NCBI GenBank assembly: GCA_028722305.1
Contig: JAQYHB010000018.1
Coordinates: 17,054-81,053, forward strand
Origin: Spirochaetales bacterium
GTDB taxonomy: Bacteria > Spirochaetota > Spirochaetia > Sphaerochaetales > Sphaerochaetaceae
DNA length: 64,000 nt
Direction: 5' to 3'
The translations under genes were made by a program, and so were the position numbers. The stretch's first letter is position 1, and the number at the start of each line of letters is the position of its first letter. Below, piece by piece: positions 24,846 to 33,415 of the stretch. The notes beneath the pieces are model-generated. The model was given only the letters and a program-made list of their open reading frames with translations. It was not told where the DNA came from and ran no database searches.

Positions 24846-25350
24846 CCTCGCACCCATAGACGCTGAGCACGAACATGCCTTCCTCTGTCCGGTAGCAGGA
24901 GCTCGCAAGCGGAAGCCCCTCCAGCTCCGGGGTGGCAAGCAGCTTGAGAAGCGGCTTGCCCGTCGCCTTCATCATCGCCTCCATCCGTGTCCAGACATAG
25001 CAGAAGCGTAACGGGGTCTCCGCCTTTAGGATCCATTCCGCGCGCCCAGGGTCGATGAAGCGCTCGGCAAGCTCGTGGTATGACCGCCTTTCGTCCACAT
25101 GCTGGACGTCGATGCCGAGTCGGGCGCGCTCCGGTCCGACGAGCACGACGACCTCGCCCTCCGAGTGGGAGATGGAAAGCGCCGCGGGAATCTGGGGACA
25201 GTAGGGCTTGCCCTCCTCCGTATGGCCGATGGAGAGAGCTGAGGGTTCGGTGGCGCACAGCTTCGCGAACGCCTGCTTGGCAAGCGACTCAGCAAGGATA
25301 TGCTGTCGCTTTGCCTTTTCCACACGGGAAAGGACTGTGCTGTTTGACAT
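24811..25350 (-). CDS. 4'-phosphopantetheinyl transferase (Sfp-type, cluster-linked)
   Basis: 179 residues. Motifs of the superfamily: AALSISHSEGEVVVLV, LGIDVQHVDE (Mg-binding Asp in the GID motif) and FCYVWTRMEAMMKATGK (the WxxKEA/K motif with Met for Lys). It would convert the two cluster ACPs to the holo form. It is the only minus-strand gene inside the long plus-strand operon: it overlaps the exporter gene end by 35 bases and faces away from the lipoprotein gene. The -35 box of an internal plus-strand promoter covers its start codon. Confidence 0.85.
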   Translation of the reverse strand: MSNSTVLSRVEKAKRQHILAESLAKQAFAKLCATEPSALSIGHTEEGKPYCPQIPAALSISHSEGEVVVLVGPERARLGIDVQHVDERRSYHELAERFIDPGRAEWILKAETPLRFCYVWTRMEAMMKATGKPLLKLLATPELEGLPLASSCYRTEEGMFVLSVYGCEVTLPFARPLFA

Positions 25351-25372
25351 GTGCCCATGATACAGGTAGTAT
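25344..25372 (+). promoter_or_regulatory. internal promoter for the second half of the polyene operon
   Basis: TTGACA (25344-25349), a 17-nt spacer and TAGTAT (25367-25372), 33 bases before the lipoprotein start. The -35 overlaps the start codon of the divergent phosphopantetheinyl transferase gene, so expression of the two may interfere. Confidence 0.7.
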
Positions 25373-25404
25373 TCATGTACCTTGTTTGCAGGAGAGGAAT
25401 TCCC

Positions 25405-25977
25405 GTGAATCATCGTCTGCTTTCGGCCCTCTTGTTCTCCATGATACTCCTTCTTGCCGGATGTGTCTCCACTCGGCAGGCGGGCAAGGTCTACGTGACC
25501 GATGGCGCGCAGGTCGCGCTGCTGCCCACGAATGACATGGAGGGAACGGTGGACGCGATGCATCTGCTTGCCGGCTCCTACAAGGACCGATCCTTTAACC
25601 TGAACGCCTATGTGTGTGCCGACAGCGGCATGATTTCGGTGACGGTCATGACCACCATGGGGAACACGATTGCCACGCTCTCCTACGAAGGGGAGAGCAT
25701 CACCAAAGCCACCAGCGCGATCAACGGTGTCCCTTTCCCCGCCGAGTATTTCTTCTTTGATTTCCAGTTCTGTTTTTATCGGGCCGACGCCCTGAAGGAA
25801 CTGTTCGACGCGGCGGGTCTGTCCTTTACGGAAGAAGAGAAAGATGGAGTGATCCGCCGCACGCTCACCGACGGCTCTAGGGTCGTCGCCACGGTGGACA
25901 AAAGCGAGGCCGGCATCTCTTTCTCCAACCAGCTGAGAGGGTATTCCTATACGATTGTGGTGGTCCCCGATGCCTGA
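25405..25977 (+). CDS. outer-membrane-type lipoprotein (DUF3261-like, ApeN-type)
   Basis: About 190 residues. GTG 25405 is chosen because GGAGAGG lies 7 nt upstream and the signal peptide starts there; it ends in a lipobox LLLAGC. The mature part resembles DUF3261 proteins that occur in aryl-polyene clusters; these are thought to help place the product in the outer membrane, where a LolA-like carrier and MMPL exporter act with them. The stop overlaps the ketosynthase start by 8 bases. Confidence 0.82.
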   Translation: MNHRLLSALLFSMILLLAGCVSTRQAGKVYVTDGAQVALLPTNDMEGTVDAMHLLAGSYKDRSFNLNAYVCADSGMISVTVMTTMGNTIATLSYEGESITKATSAINGVPFPAEYFFFDFQFCFYRADALKELFDAAGLSFTEEEKDGVIRRTLTDGSRVVATVDKSEAGISFSNQLRGYSYTIVVVPDA

Positions 25978-27127
25978 CCGCATAGCGCTCTCGCACCCCT
26001 TTGTCATCACCAACCTTGCCCAGGACCCCCTGGAGCTTTACCACGCTGTCCTGGCAGGCAAGCCTGCGTTCTCCTCCATGCAGGTGTACGGCAAGTCCTA
26101 TCTGTTCGCCGACGTGCCCGCGCGCTATGAGGACAAAGCGGAGCGTTCCTACCACAAGGGCATGTGCAAGGCCTTGGTGGAGGGCTACCTGCCCGTCGTT
26201 GCCTCTTTGAGGGAACGCTATGGAAAGGATCGGGTCGCTCTGCTTGTCGCCACCTGCGACTACCAGAGCGAGTGGTCAACTCCCGCGATGGGGTATTATT
26301 TCGCCCATCAGTCCTTCCCGCAAGGCTATACCCTGTATCGGCAGAGTCCCGCGTGGTCGGTGGATTTCCTGCAGGGCGAGTGGGACCTGGAGGGCATCGG
26401 CGAGACGCTTTCCACCGCTTGTTCGACCGGAGCCGGCATGCTGGCCCGCGCCCGTGACTTGATCGAGGCTGGCTTCGCCGATGCCGTGGTCGCCGTGGGC
26501 TATGACCTTGCCTACGATGTCGTCTGTATGGGTTTCGACAGCCTTGGGGTCTACGCCACCGAGGGGACGAACCCCTCGAGCCTGAACCGGAAAGGGGTGA
26601 CCCTTGGCACCGGACTTGGAGCCTTGGCGGTCACAGCCGGCCCTCAAACGGGTGACTGGGTGTTGCTTGGCGTCGGTGAGTCGAATGATGCCTATCATAT
26701 CACCGGGCCCGATCCCGAAGGAAATGGGGCGGAAGCATGCATGCGCCGCGCCCTATCGGACGCCAGCCTTGAGCCGGAGGATATCGGCTACATCAACCTG
26801 CACGGGACCGGCACCCATGCCAATGATCTGATGGAGGCGCTTGCCATCGACCGGATTTTCGGCTGTAGCGTGCCTGTCAGCTCAACCAAGAGCCTGACGG
26901 GGCACACGCTGGGGGCAAGCGGGGCAATCGAGACGATTCTTTGCATGGAAACTCTTGCCCACGGCATGCTTCCTCCGCATGTCTTTGACGGTGTGCGGGA
27001 CCCCGCCCTGCCACCTCTCACGTTTGTCGAGCAGGGAAAGCGCTATCCCCGGCCGCGTGCATGCATGAGCAACTCCTTTGCCTTTGGCGGGAACAACGTT
27101 TCGGTAATCGTGGGGGTGGAGGAATGA
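25970..27127 (+). CDS. beta-ketoacyl-ACP synthase, first of the cluster (ApeO-like)
   Basis: 385 residues. Thiolase-fold KS with the full catalytic triad: Cys in STACSTGAG, His in NLHGTGTHAND, His in TKSLTGHTLGASG. Condenses malonyl-ACP with the growing chain. The N-terminal half is shorter than FabF and lacks the usual start, as in the ApeO-type KS that works with a chain-length-factor partner; such a partner (PF13723-like) is encoded at 32750-33415 on the opposite strand. It overlaps the dehydratase gene by 4 bases (ATGA). Confidence 0.9.
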   Translation: MPDRIALSHPFVITNLAQDPLELYHAVLAGKPAFSSMQVYGKSYLFADVPARYEDKAERSYHKGMCKALVEGYLPVVASLRERYGKDRVALLVATCDYQSEWSTPAMGYYFAHQSFPQGYTLYRQSPAWSVDFLQGEWDLEGIGETLSTACSTGAGMLARARDLIEAGFADAVVAVGYDLAYDVVCMGFDSLGVYATEGTNPSSLNRKGVTLGTGLGALAVTAGPQTGDWVLLGVGESNDAYHITGPDPEGNGAEACMRRALSDASLEPEDIGYINLHGTGTHANDLMEALAIDRIFGCSVPVSSTKSLTGHTLGASGAIETILCMETLAHGMLPPHVFDGVRDPALPPLTFVEQGKRYPRPRACMSNSFAFGGNNVSVIVGVEE

Positions 27128-27591
27128 AGCTGCCGATCATGGGAAAGGAATCGGTCGCCCTTCTGGTGCCGCACAAGCGGAGCATGCTTCTGCTTGACGG
27201 GATCCTTGGCTTTGACCGGGAGAAAGGACAGGTGACGAGCTTGACGGAGGTCGATCGGCCCAACCTCTTTTTTGACGGGAATCTCAATGGCATTCCCGGG
27301 TATGTCTGTTTTGAGCTGATGGCGCAGACAATCAGCGCCTATGACTATCTGATGAGCGGAGGCATGGATGGCAAGCCAAAGGTCGGCTTCATCCTAGGGG
27401 TCGACAAGCTGAAGGTGCTTCGGCCGGTGATTTCCCAAGGCAGCCGTATTGTGACTACCATCAGGCAGGAATGCGCCATCGGAGATGCGATGTTTTCCTT
27501 TGTGGGGGAATCGAAGGTCGGGGACGAGACGGTGGCGAACGCGACGCTGATGGTGTACACCGTCCTGCGTCCGGAAGGGTTCTTGGGGTGA
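27124..27591 (+). CDS. 3-hydroxyacyl-ACP dehydratase-like hotdog protein (ApeP-like)
   Basis: 155 residues. The N-terminal VPHKRSMLLLDGI segment and GYVCFELMAQTISAYD are typical of the ApeP/FabA-like dehydratase family in aryl-polyene loci; the His in PHKRSM is the expected catalytic residue and Glu in CFELMAQ its partner. Removes water from the 3-hydroxyacyl-ACP to form the trans double bonds that stay unreduced in polyenes. Overlaps its neighbours by 4 bases on both sides. Confidence 0.88.
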   Translation: MKLPIMGKESVALLVPHKRSMLLLDGILGFDREKGQVTSLTEVDRPNLFFDGNLNGIPGYVCFELMAQTISAYDYLMSGGMDGKPKVGFILGVDKLKVLRPVISQGSRIVTTIRQECAIGDAMFSFVGESKVGDETVANATLMVYTVLRPEGFLG

Positions 27592-28319
27592 GGAAAATGG
27601 AGAAACAGGTTCTTGTGACCGGCAGCAGTGGCGGCATTGGCGGCAGTATTGTCCGAGTCCTGGCCAAGGCCGGCTATCGGGTGACCGCGTGCTATCGTGG
27701 TCATGAGGAGCGGGTCCTGGCGCTACAGGCCGGGATTCGGGAAGAAGGGGGCAGCTGCGAGTTGCTTCGTTTCGATATCGCCGACCGGAAGGGGACGGAG
27801 GAGGCGCTGAACGGCTGGCTGGAGGACCATGGCGCCCCTTGGGGGGTCGTCTGCAACGCCGGCATATGCAGGGACAATGTCTTCCCAGCGATGGATGGTG
27901 ACGACTGGGACCAGGTGCTTCATACCAATTTGGACGGTTTCTACAATGTCGTGCACCCGCTCGTCATGCCGATGTGTCGCAAGCGCAAGGGCCGGATTGT
28001 CGTGATGAGCTCGATCAGTGGAATTGTCGGCAACCGCGGACAGGTCAACTACAGCGCCTCGAAGGCGGGCCTGATAGGCGCCTCGAAGGCTCTGGCTGCC
28101 GAGCTGGCGAGCCGCTCGATCACCGTCAACTGCATCGCTCCCGGCATCATCGACACCGAGATGCTCAAGGGGCTTCCGATGGAGGAGCTGCTGAAGCTGG
28201 TGCCGATGAAACGGCTGGGCAAGCCGGAAGAGGTCGCGGCCTTGGTCCTGTTTTTGCTTTCCGAGGAGGCTGGCTACATCACCCGGCAGGTGATCAGCGT
28301 GAATGGAGGAATGGAATGA
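27588..28319 (+). CDS. 3-oxoacyl-ACP reductase, FabG-like (ApeQ-like)
   Basis: About 243 residues. Short-chain dehydrogenase: nucleotide motif TGSSGGIGGS, CNAGI (NNAG position), and the catalytic Ser, Tyr and Lys in SSISGIVGNRGQVNYSASKAG, plus the C-terminal GYITRQVISVNGGM of FabG. Reduces the ketone in each cycle. GTG 27588 overlaps the previous stop (GTGA) with GGAAGG 9 nt upstream; ATG 27597 (MEKQVLVTG) is the alternative start. No enoyl reductase is present in the locus, consistent with a conjugated product. Confidence 0.92.
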   Translation: MRKMEKQVLVTGSSGGIGGSIVRVLAKAGYRVTACYRGHEERVLALQAGIREEGGSCELLRFDIADRKGTEEALNGWLEDHGAPWGVVCNAGICRDNVFPAMDGDDWDQVLHTNLDGFYNVVHPLVMPMCRKRKGRIVVMSSISGIVGNRGQVNYSASKAGLIGASKALAAELASRSITVNCIAPGIIDTEMLKGLPMEELLKLVPMKRLGKPEEVAALVLFLLSEEAGYITRQVISVNGGME

Positions 28320-29539
28320 AGCGTACCGTAGTGGTTACCGGCGGTGGGGTAGTGACCCCTTTGGGGAACGGTCCAGAATCGATTCTGGCAAGCCTTCGCG
28401 CTCGAAGGAACTTTGTCGTCAAGGATTCAAGTCTGGAGGAATACCGGAACCTGCGCTGCCATCTCTGCGCCCCGGTGGCTGAGGAGCTGCCTGAGTATCC
28501 CCGCAAGCTGGTGCGGGGCATGGGGCGCGTCGCGCTCCTGGCTCTGACCGCCACCGAACGGGCCCTCCGTATGGCTGGCATCGCAGCTGGCGACCCGATG
28601 TTGAAGAATGGTCGCGCCGGTATCGCCTATGGCTCCTCGGCGGGGGATGTGGATGCCATGATGGACTTCTACGGCCTATTGGTGACCAAGGACTCGAAAA
28701 AGATGAATCCTACCACCTACATCAAGGAAATGCCCCAGACCTGCGCGGCTAACCTTTCGGTCTACTACGGCCTGACCGGACGGCTGATCACCACCAATAC
28801 CGCCTGTACCAGTGGCAGCCAGTCGATCGGTTATGCCTACGAGACAATTGCCTCTGGCAAGCAGGACCTGATGATCGCAGGTGGTTCTGAAGAGCTTTCC
28901 CCTGCCGACATCGGGGTCTTCGACTCGATGTTCGCCGCCAGCACGATGAACGACGAGCCCTCCCGGACCCCACGCGCCTATGACAAGGATCGCGATGGCC
29001 TGGTGATTGGCGAGGGTGCCGGTACCCTGATCCTTGAGGAAAAGGAGCATGCCCTTGCCCGGGGTGCTCGTATCTATGGGGAGATTGCAGGTTTCGCGAC
29101 CAATACCGATGGCGTGCATATCACCCATCCGAACAGAGACACCATGGCGCAGGTGATGCGGCTCGCCATCGAGGATTCAGGCGTGGATCCCGCCGAGATC
29201 GGCTACGTGAACACCCATGGCACTGCCACGATTGAGGGTGATATCGCCGAAAGCAACGCCACGTATGACGTGTTCCAGCGTCCGATTGCCGCAAGCACGA
29301 TCAAGGGGTATATCGGCCATACCCTCGGCGCCTGTGGCGCCATTGAAGCCTGGGTGACGTTGCTGATGCTTCATGAGGGATGGTTCGCGCCGAACCTGAA
29401 CCTGGAGGCGGTAGACCCGCAGTGCGGACCACTTGGCTATATCACGGGGGACGGGCTCTCGCTGGTGACAGGCTACGCGATGAGTAATAATTTTGCGTTT
29501 GGAGGCATCAATACTTCGTTGATTCTGAAGAGGGGTTGA
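28316..29539 (+). CDS. beta-ketoacyl-ACP synthase II-like, second of the cluster (ApeR-like)
   Basis: 407 residues, full-length FabF type: N-terminal VVVTGGGVVTPLGNG, Cys in TTNTACTSGSQS, His in NTHGTATIEGD, Lys/His in IKGYIGHTLGACG, C-terminal NNFAFGGINTSL. Start overlaps the reductase stop (ATGA). The second KS may extend other chain lengths or start the chain. Its gene is followed 4 bases later by the carboxyltransferase. Confidence 0.93.
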   Translation: MKRTVVVTGGGVVTPLGNGPESILASLRARRNFVVKDSSLEEYRNLRCHLCAPVAEELPEYPRKLVRGMGRVALLALTATERALRMAGIAAGDPMLKNGRAGIAYGSSAGDVDAMMDFYGLLVTKDSKKMNPTTYIKEMPQTCAANLSVYYGLTGRLITTNTACTSGSQSIGYAYETIASGKQDLMIAGGSEELSPADIGVFDSMFAASTMNDEPSRTPRAYDKDRDGLVIGEGAGTLILEEKEHALARGARIYGEIAGFATNTDGVHITHPNRDTMAQVMRLAIEDSGVDPAEIGYVNTHGTATIEGDIAESNATYDVFQRPIAASTIKGYIGHTLGACGAIEAWVTLLMLHEGWFAPNLNLEAVDPQCGPLGYITGDGLSLVTGYAMSNNFAFGGINTSLILKRG

Positions 29540-29543
29540 AACG

Positions 29544-31031
29544 ATGACGGGATGGAAAGCGAGCGAGGCGGGATTGGCGGAACGGAGGAAGGCGCTGAAA
29601 GAGCGCATGGAGGCGCAGAAGAAGGGGCGACATACCGCCTACGAGCGTCTGGAGATGCTGCTTGATCCCGCATCGTTCCATGAGGTGGGTTCTCTCCGCC
29701 GCTCCCACCTTTCCGACACTCCCGCCGGGGACGGAGTGGTGACTGGCTATGGTACCATCGCAGGCCGGCAAGTCTTTGTCTCCAGTGAGGATTTTTCTGT
29801 TTCCGGAGGTTCGGTGGGCGAGGTCCATGCCTCCCGCATCGCCCATATCATCGACCTTGCCCTCGAGGCTGGTTGCCCCTATATCGCCCTGAACGAGAGC
29901 GGGGGAGCCCGGATCGGCGAGGGCATCGTCGGCCTTTCGGGCTACGGCGACATCTTCCGGGCAAACGTGCGCGCCAGCGGAAAGATTCCCCAGATTGCCG
30001 TGATTCTCGGTTCCTGCGCAGGAGGGGCCTGCTACAGCCCGGCCCTCTGCGATTTCCTCTTCATGGTCAAGGGTCAGTCGCGCATGTTCCTTACCGGACC
30101 CGCCGTGGTCAAGTCGGTGTTGTTCGAGGATGTCTCTCCCGAGCAACTTGGCGGCAGCGACCTGCACGGTGGCGAGAGCGGGGTCGCGCATTTCGTCTAT
30201 GAGGATGAGAAGAGCTGCCTTGAGGGGGTCAGACGCTTGCTTGCCTATCTGCCCCAGACGTGGGACCAGGAGGTTCCCCCCGTGCCGGCAAAGTCGCCGC
30301 TGCGGGGTTCCCTTGAGGAGATTGTGCCGGACAATGGCAAGAAGGCCTACGACATGCGCCGGGTGATTGACTGTATTGTCGATGCCAAGAGTTTCTTGGA
30401 GGTCCACAAGGATTGGGCGGGCAATGTTCTGACCGGTTTCGCCCGTCTTGATGGGCGTTCGATCGGCATTGTCGCCAGCCAGAGCATGGTGCTCGGGGGC
30501 GCGATCGACGACAGGGCAAGCATGAAGATCGCCCGTTTCGTCCAGAGTTGCGACTGCTTTGGCATCCCGCTTCTGACCATGGTCGATGTGACGGCCTTTC
30601 TTCCGGGTCCCGACATGGAAAGGAAGGGCATTATCCGCCACGGAGCCAAGGTGCTGTACGCCTACAGTGCCTCCACGATGCCGAAGGTGACGGTAATCCT
30701 GCGGAAAGCCTACGGCGGTGCCTATATCGCCTTGGGCAGCAAGTCGATTGGAGCCGACCTGGTCTACGCCTGGCCTGGAGCGGAGATTGCGGTCCTTGGT
30801 GCGGCTGGAGCCGTACGGATCCTTCACCGCAAGGAGATTGCGGCGGGCAAGGATGAGGCGGGTTTCATCTCCGCCTACGAGGAGAACTTCTGCAATCCCT
30901 ACATCGCCGCCGAATATGGGTTCGTCGACGAGGTGATCATGCCGGATGAGACGAGGGAAGCGGTCTGCAGGGGCTTTCGCCTGCTTGCAGGCAAGCAGCG
31001 TGGGCCCGCGCACGGGAACATGCCGCTCTAG
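29544..31031 (+). CDS. acyl-CoA carboxylase carboxyltransferase (PccB/AccD-type)
   Basis: 495 residues in two crotonase-like halves (about 20-250 and 270-490). Oxyanion-hole motifs are visible (SGGARIGEG, SCAGGACYSPAL, RKAYGGAYIALGSKSIGADL and PGAEIAVLGAAGAVRI). The family transfers carboxyl from biotin to acetyl- or propionyl-CoA. No biotin carboxylase or BCCP gene is in the window, so it needs partners encoded elsewhere. Lying 4 bases after the last KS gene and facing FabD, it most likely provides malonyl-CoA for the polyene pathway, or methylmalonyl-CoA for central metabolism. Its stop codon shares CTAG (31028-31031) with the convergent fabD stop. Confidence 0.85.
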   Translation: MTGWKASEAGLAERRKALKERMEAQKKGRHTAYERLEMLLDPASFHEVGSLRRSHLSDTPAGDGVVTGYGTIAGRQVFVSSEDFSVSGGSVGEVHASRIAHIIDLALEAGCPYIALNESGGARIGEGIVGLSGYGDIFRANVRASGKIPQIAVILGSCAGGACYSPALCDFLFMVKGQSRMFLTGPAVVKSVLFEDVSPEQLGGSDLHGGESGVAHFVYEDEKSCLEGVRRLLAYLPQTWDQEVPPVPAKSPLRGSLEEIVPDNGKKAYDMRRVIDCIVDAKSFLEVHKDWAGNVLTGFARLDGRSIGIVASQSMVLGGAIDDRASMKIARFVQSCDCFGIPLLTMVDVTAFLPGPDMERKGIIRHGAKVLYAYSASTMPKVTVILRKAYGGAYIALGSKSIGADLVYAWPGAEIAVLGAAGAVRILHRKEIAAGKDEAGFISAYEENFCNPYIAAEYGFVDEVIMPDETREAVCRGFRLLAGKQRGPAHGNMPL

Positions 31032-31939
31032 GCCCGCATGTCCTCTACCGTGCCGAACGTCCGGAAGCATACGTCTGGATCATCCTTGAGAATCGCCTTG
31101 TTGAAGCCAGAGAGCGTATGTCCGGGACCCATCTCGTAAAACGCGTCGAATCCGTCTTTCCGCATCGCCCTGATGGTCTGCATCCAGAGCACCGGGCTGG
31201 TCGTCTGTTCCAGTACCAGGTTCCGGATCTGCTCCTTGTCGGTATGGGGCCTCGCATCGACGTTCAGGTAGACCGGCTTGGCCGCGTCATGCCACACGAG
31301 TTTGGCGAATGCTTCCTCCAAGGCTTTCCTCGCGCTCTCGAGGAGCGGCGTGTGGAAAGGTGCGCTCACCGGAAGAAGGACGCCGCGGACATGGTACTCT
31401 TTCAGGTATTCGAGCGCCCTTGCCACGGCTGCCGCCTCACCGGAGAGCACGGTCTGTTTGGGTGAGTTGTAGTTGGCTGGCAGCACGACTCCACCTGCCT
31501 TGCCGCAGGCTTTTTCCAGTAGTTCCTCTGGGCATTCCTTGATGGCGGCCATGGCTCCGGTTCCCTCGGGCACGGCGCTCTGCATGGCGTCGGCGCGGAA
31601 CTGCACCAGCCTGAGCGCGTCTTCGAACGAAAGGACGCCGCTCGCGGCAAGGGCGACATACTCGCCCAGCGAGAAGCCTGCATATCCCTCTGCCTCATAG
31701 CCCTCCTTCCTTGCCGCTTGAAAGATCGCGTAGTCCACCGTGAATGTGCAGGGCTGGGTGTTGTGGGTGAGTTTGAGTTCCTCCTCTCTTCCTTCAAGGC
31801 AAAGTTTGGAGATGGGCCGGCCGAGCACTTGATCGGCGAGGGAGAAGATCGCCTTGGATACGTCGTAGGTTTGGACATAGTCCCGTCCCATGCCCGGATA
31901 CTGTGCTCCCTGTCCGCTGAAGAGAAAGGCTTGTTTCAT
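31028..31939 (-). CDS. fabD: malonyl-CoA:ACP transacylase
   Basis: 303 residues. Active-site motif GFSLGEYVAL (GxSxGE), N-terminal FSGQGAQYPGMG, and the catalytic His in SAPFHTPLL. Moves malonyl from CoA to ACP, the building block of each KS cycle. ATG 31939 has AAAGGA about 9 nt upstream. It lies 43 bases downstream of the PlsC gene on the same strand and is convergent with the carboxyltransferase. It could serve the polyene ACPs or normal fatty-acid synthesis; no other fab genes of housekeeping type occur here. Confidence 0.93.
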   Translation of the reverse strand: MKQAFLFSGQGAQYPGMGRDYVQTYDVSKAIFSLADQVLGRPISKLCLEGREEELKLTHNTQPCTFTVDYAIFQAARKEGYEAEGYAGFSLGEYVALAASGVLSFEDALRLVQFRADAMQSAVPEGTGAMAAIKECPEELLEKACGKAGGVVLPANYNSPKQTVLSGEAAAVARALEYLKEYHVRGVLLPVSAPFHTPLLESARKALEEAFAKLVWHDAAKPVYLNVDARPHTDKEQIRNLVLEQTTSPVLWMQTIRAMRKDGFDAFYEMGPGHTLSGFNKAILKDDPDVCFRTFGTVEDMRA

Positions 31940-31982
31940 ACGCATGTCCTTTACAAAGAGATATGCCGCCACAGGGCGGACT

Positions 31983-32759
31983 TCAATGAAGGTGCTCGCG
32001 CTCGTACTCGTCGAGCCTTTTCTGGAGGATGCCGGCGAGGGTGGACTGCATCGCCTTCGAATCCGCCCGGCTGTTGCCTGAGGGGAACAGCGGTTCATGG
32101 GCTTCGATCTGGTAATACCACCGTTCGGAAGGATTCACCCGCCAGATCGGGTCATGCTTGCACAGACCCCGCTTGTCGTTGCCGAGGATCGAGACGGGGA
32201 GAACCGGGGCGTTGATCGCGCAGGCGAGATAGCTGACTCCGCGTTTGATCTCGAGGTGCCTCGCATCCTTGGTGCGTGTCCCTTCGGGGAAGATGATCAC
32301 GTTGTCACCCATGTCGATACACTCCTTGACCGCGTCCACCATCTCCTCCGGGACGTCGTCGTTCTTGATGTAGAGGAGGTTGATGATGGTGCCGACCCAT
32401 GAGTGACCGAGCCCCGAGCGGACGACGCATGAGGCACCAGGCAACAATCCGTAGAGAAGCACCACGTCGAGGAGGGAGGGGTGGTTCGGTGCGATGATCA
32501 TACCGTGGTAGGCGGACAGTGCCTTGCGGTCGGCTTTGACGGAAATCTGTCCGGTGAGGATGAGGAAGCCGGAAAAGAGCCGCATGAGGAGCGAGACGAA
32601 CCTCCTGCCTACCTGCTGGAAACGACTTTTGGGGTGAACAAGCAGGAAAAGCACGGGAAGCACGCCGAGCCCTATGGGTACGGCTCCGAGGCCGAACAGT
32701 ACGAAACTCAATGGTTTGGCGATGGTCCGATACAGAAAGCCCAACCGTCTCATATCCAT
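31983..32759 (-). CDS. PlsC-type 1-acyl-glycerol-3-phosphate acyltransferase-like protein (ApeD-like)
   Basis: 258 residues with N-terminal hydrophobic helices and the two acyltransferase motifs APNHPSLLD (NHxxxxD) and IIFPEGTRTKD. Transfers acyl groups to glycerol-type lipids. An acyltransferase of this class is part of aryl-polyene loci and may help make the lipid anchor of the polyene. It overlaps the KS-like protein gene upstream by 10 bases, so both belong to one minus-strand operon (34500 to 31028). Confidence 0.88.
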   Translation of the reverse strand: MDMRRLGFLYRTIAKPLSFVLFGLGAVPIGLGVLPVLFLLVHPKSRFQQVGRRFVSLLMRLFSGFLILTGQISVKADRKALSAYHGMIIAPNHPSLLDVVLLYGLLPGASCVVRSGLGHSWVGTIINLLYIKNDDVPEEMVDAVKECIDMGDNVIIFPEGTRTKDARHLEIKRGVSYLACAINAPVLPVSILGNDKRGLCKHDPIWRVNPSERWYYQIEAHEPLFPSGNSRADSKAMQSTLAGILQKRLDEYEREHLH

Positions 32760-33415
32760 CCCTTGCCAATCAATGTCTTCAGCAGTCCTTCTTCCGTAGT
32801 CAGCGCATCGAGGAATCCCGCATCCAGTTCCCGTTCCGTAGCCCGGCTGGTCAGTTTGAGCGCGTAGACGAACGGTTCGGTTCCTCCACCCTGGTGGATG
32901 GCGACATACTCGTCGGGAATCGCTTCCTCGCAGATGATGATGACCACTTCATCCCGCCGGCCACTGACCAGCGGGGCTATCGCGGTGAGGAATCCGCTTT
33001 TCACTTCGTTATGGCTGCCGAACATGCAGGAATAGGGCCTGTCCTGCTTCAGCAGGATGGTTGCCATGGCCATCGGGGCGTTGAATACCGAATAAGAGAA
33101 TGTGGCGGGATGGATTTCCTTTTCCACGTGGTACTCGCGCTCGAGCGCGAACTGCTGGTCGGCCTCGCCGATTGAGGAAATGAAAAAAAGCATGGAATCC
33201 TCGGCAAGCGGGAGCATGGCGTGAAGGGCGTGGGTGGTCATACGGATCATCTGGTTCATCCGTCTGAGGCTTTTGGCGTTCAGGTATTCCATAGGGGGAT
33301 TCTCCTTGCTGAACGGAATCTTCCCTTCGCCTGCGACCCAACGCTTCCATGCCGCGCCGTCCATGCCTGGAGCCCATTTGAAAGAGCTTTCGAGATAGAT
33401 TCTCCGTTTCAACAT
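32750..33415 (-). CDS. beta-ketoacyl synthase-like chain-length factor (PF13723-like, ApeC-type)
   Basis: 221 residues matching only the N-terminal half of a ketosynthase: thiolase-fold strands, SYSVFNAPMAMATI and EVKSGFLTAI. No catalytic Cys motif is present, as expected for the partner subunit of a KS heterodimer. In aryl-polyene synthesis ApeC-type subunits pair with ApeO-type KS; the cognate KS here is at 25970-27127. It overlaps the methyltransferase gene by 7 bases and PlsC by 10. Confidence 0.8.
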   Translation of the reverse strand: MLKRRIYLESSFKWAPGMDGAAWKRWVAGEGKIPFSKENPPMEYLNAKSLRRMNQMIRMTTHALHAMLPLAEDSMLFFISSIGEADQQFALEREYHVEKEIHPATFSYSVFNAPMAMATILLKQDRPYSCMFGSHNEVKSGFLTAIAPLVSGRRDEVVIIICEEAIPDEYVAIHQGGGTEPFVYALKLTSRATERELDAGFLDALTTEEGLLKTLIGKGWI

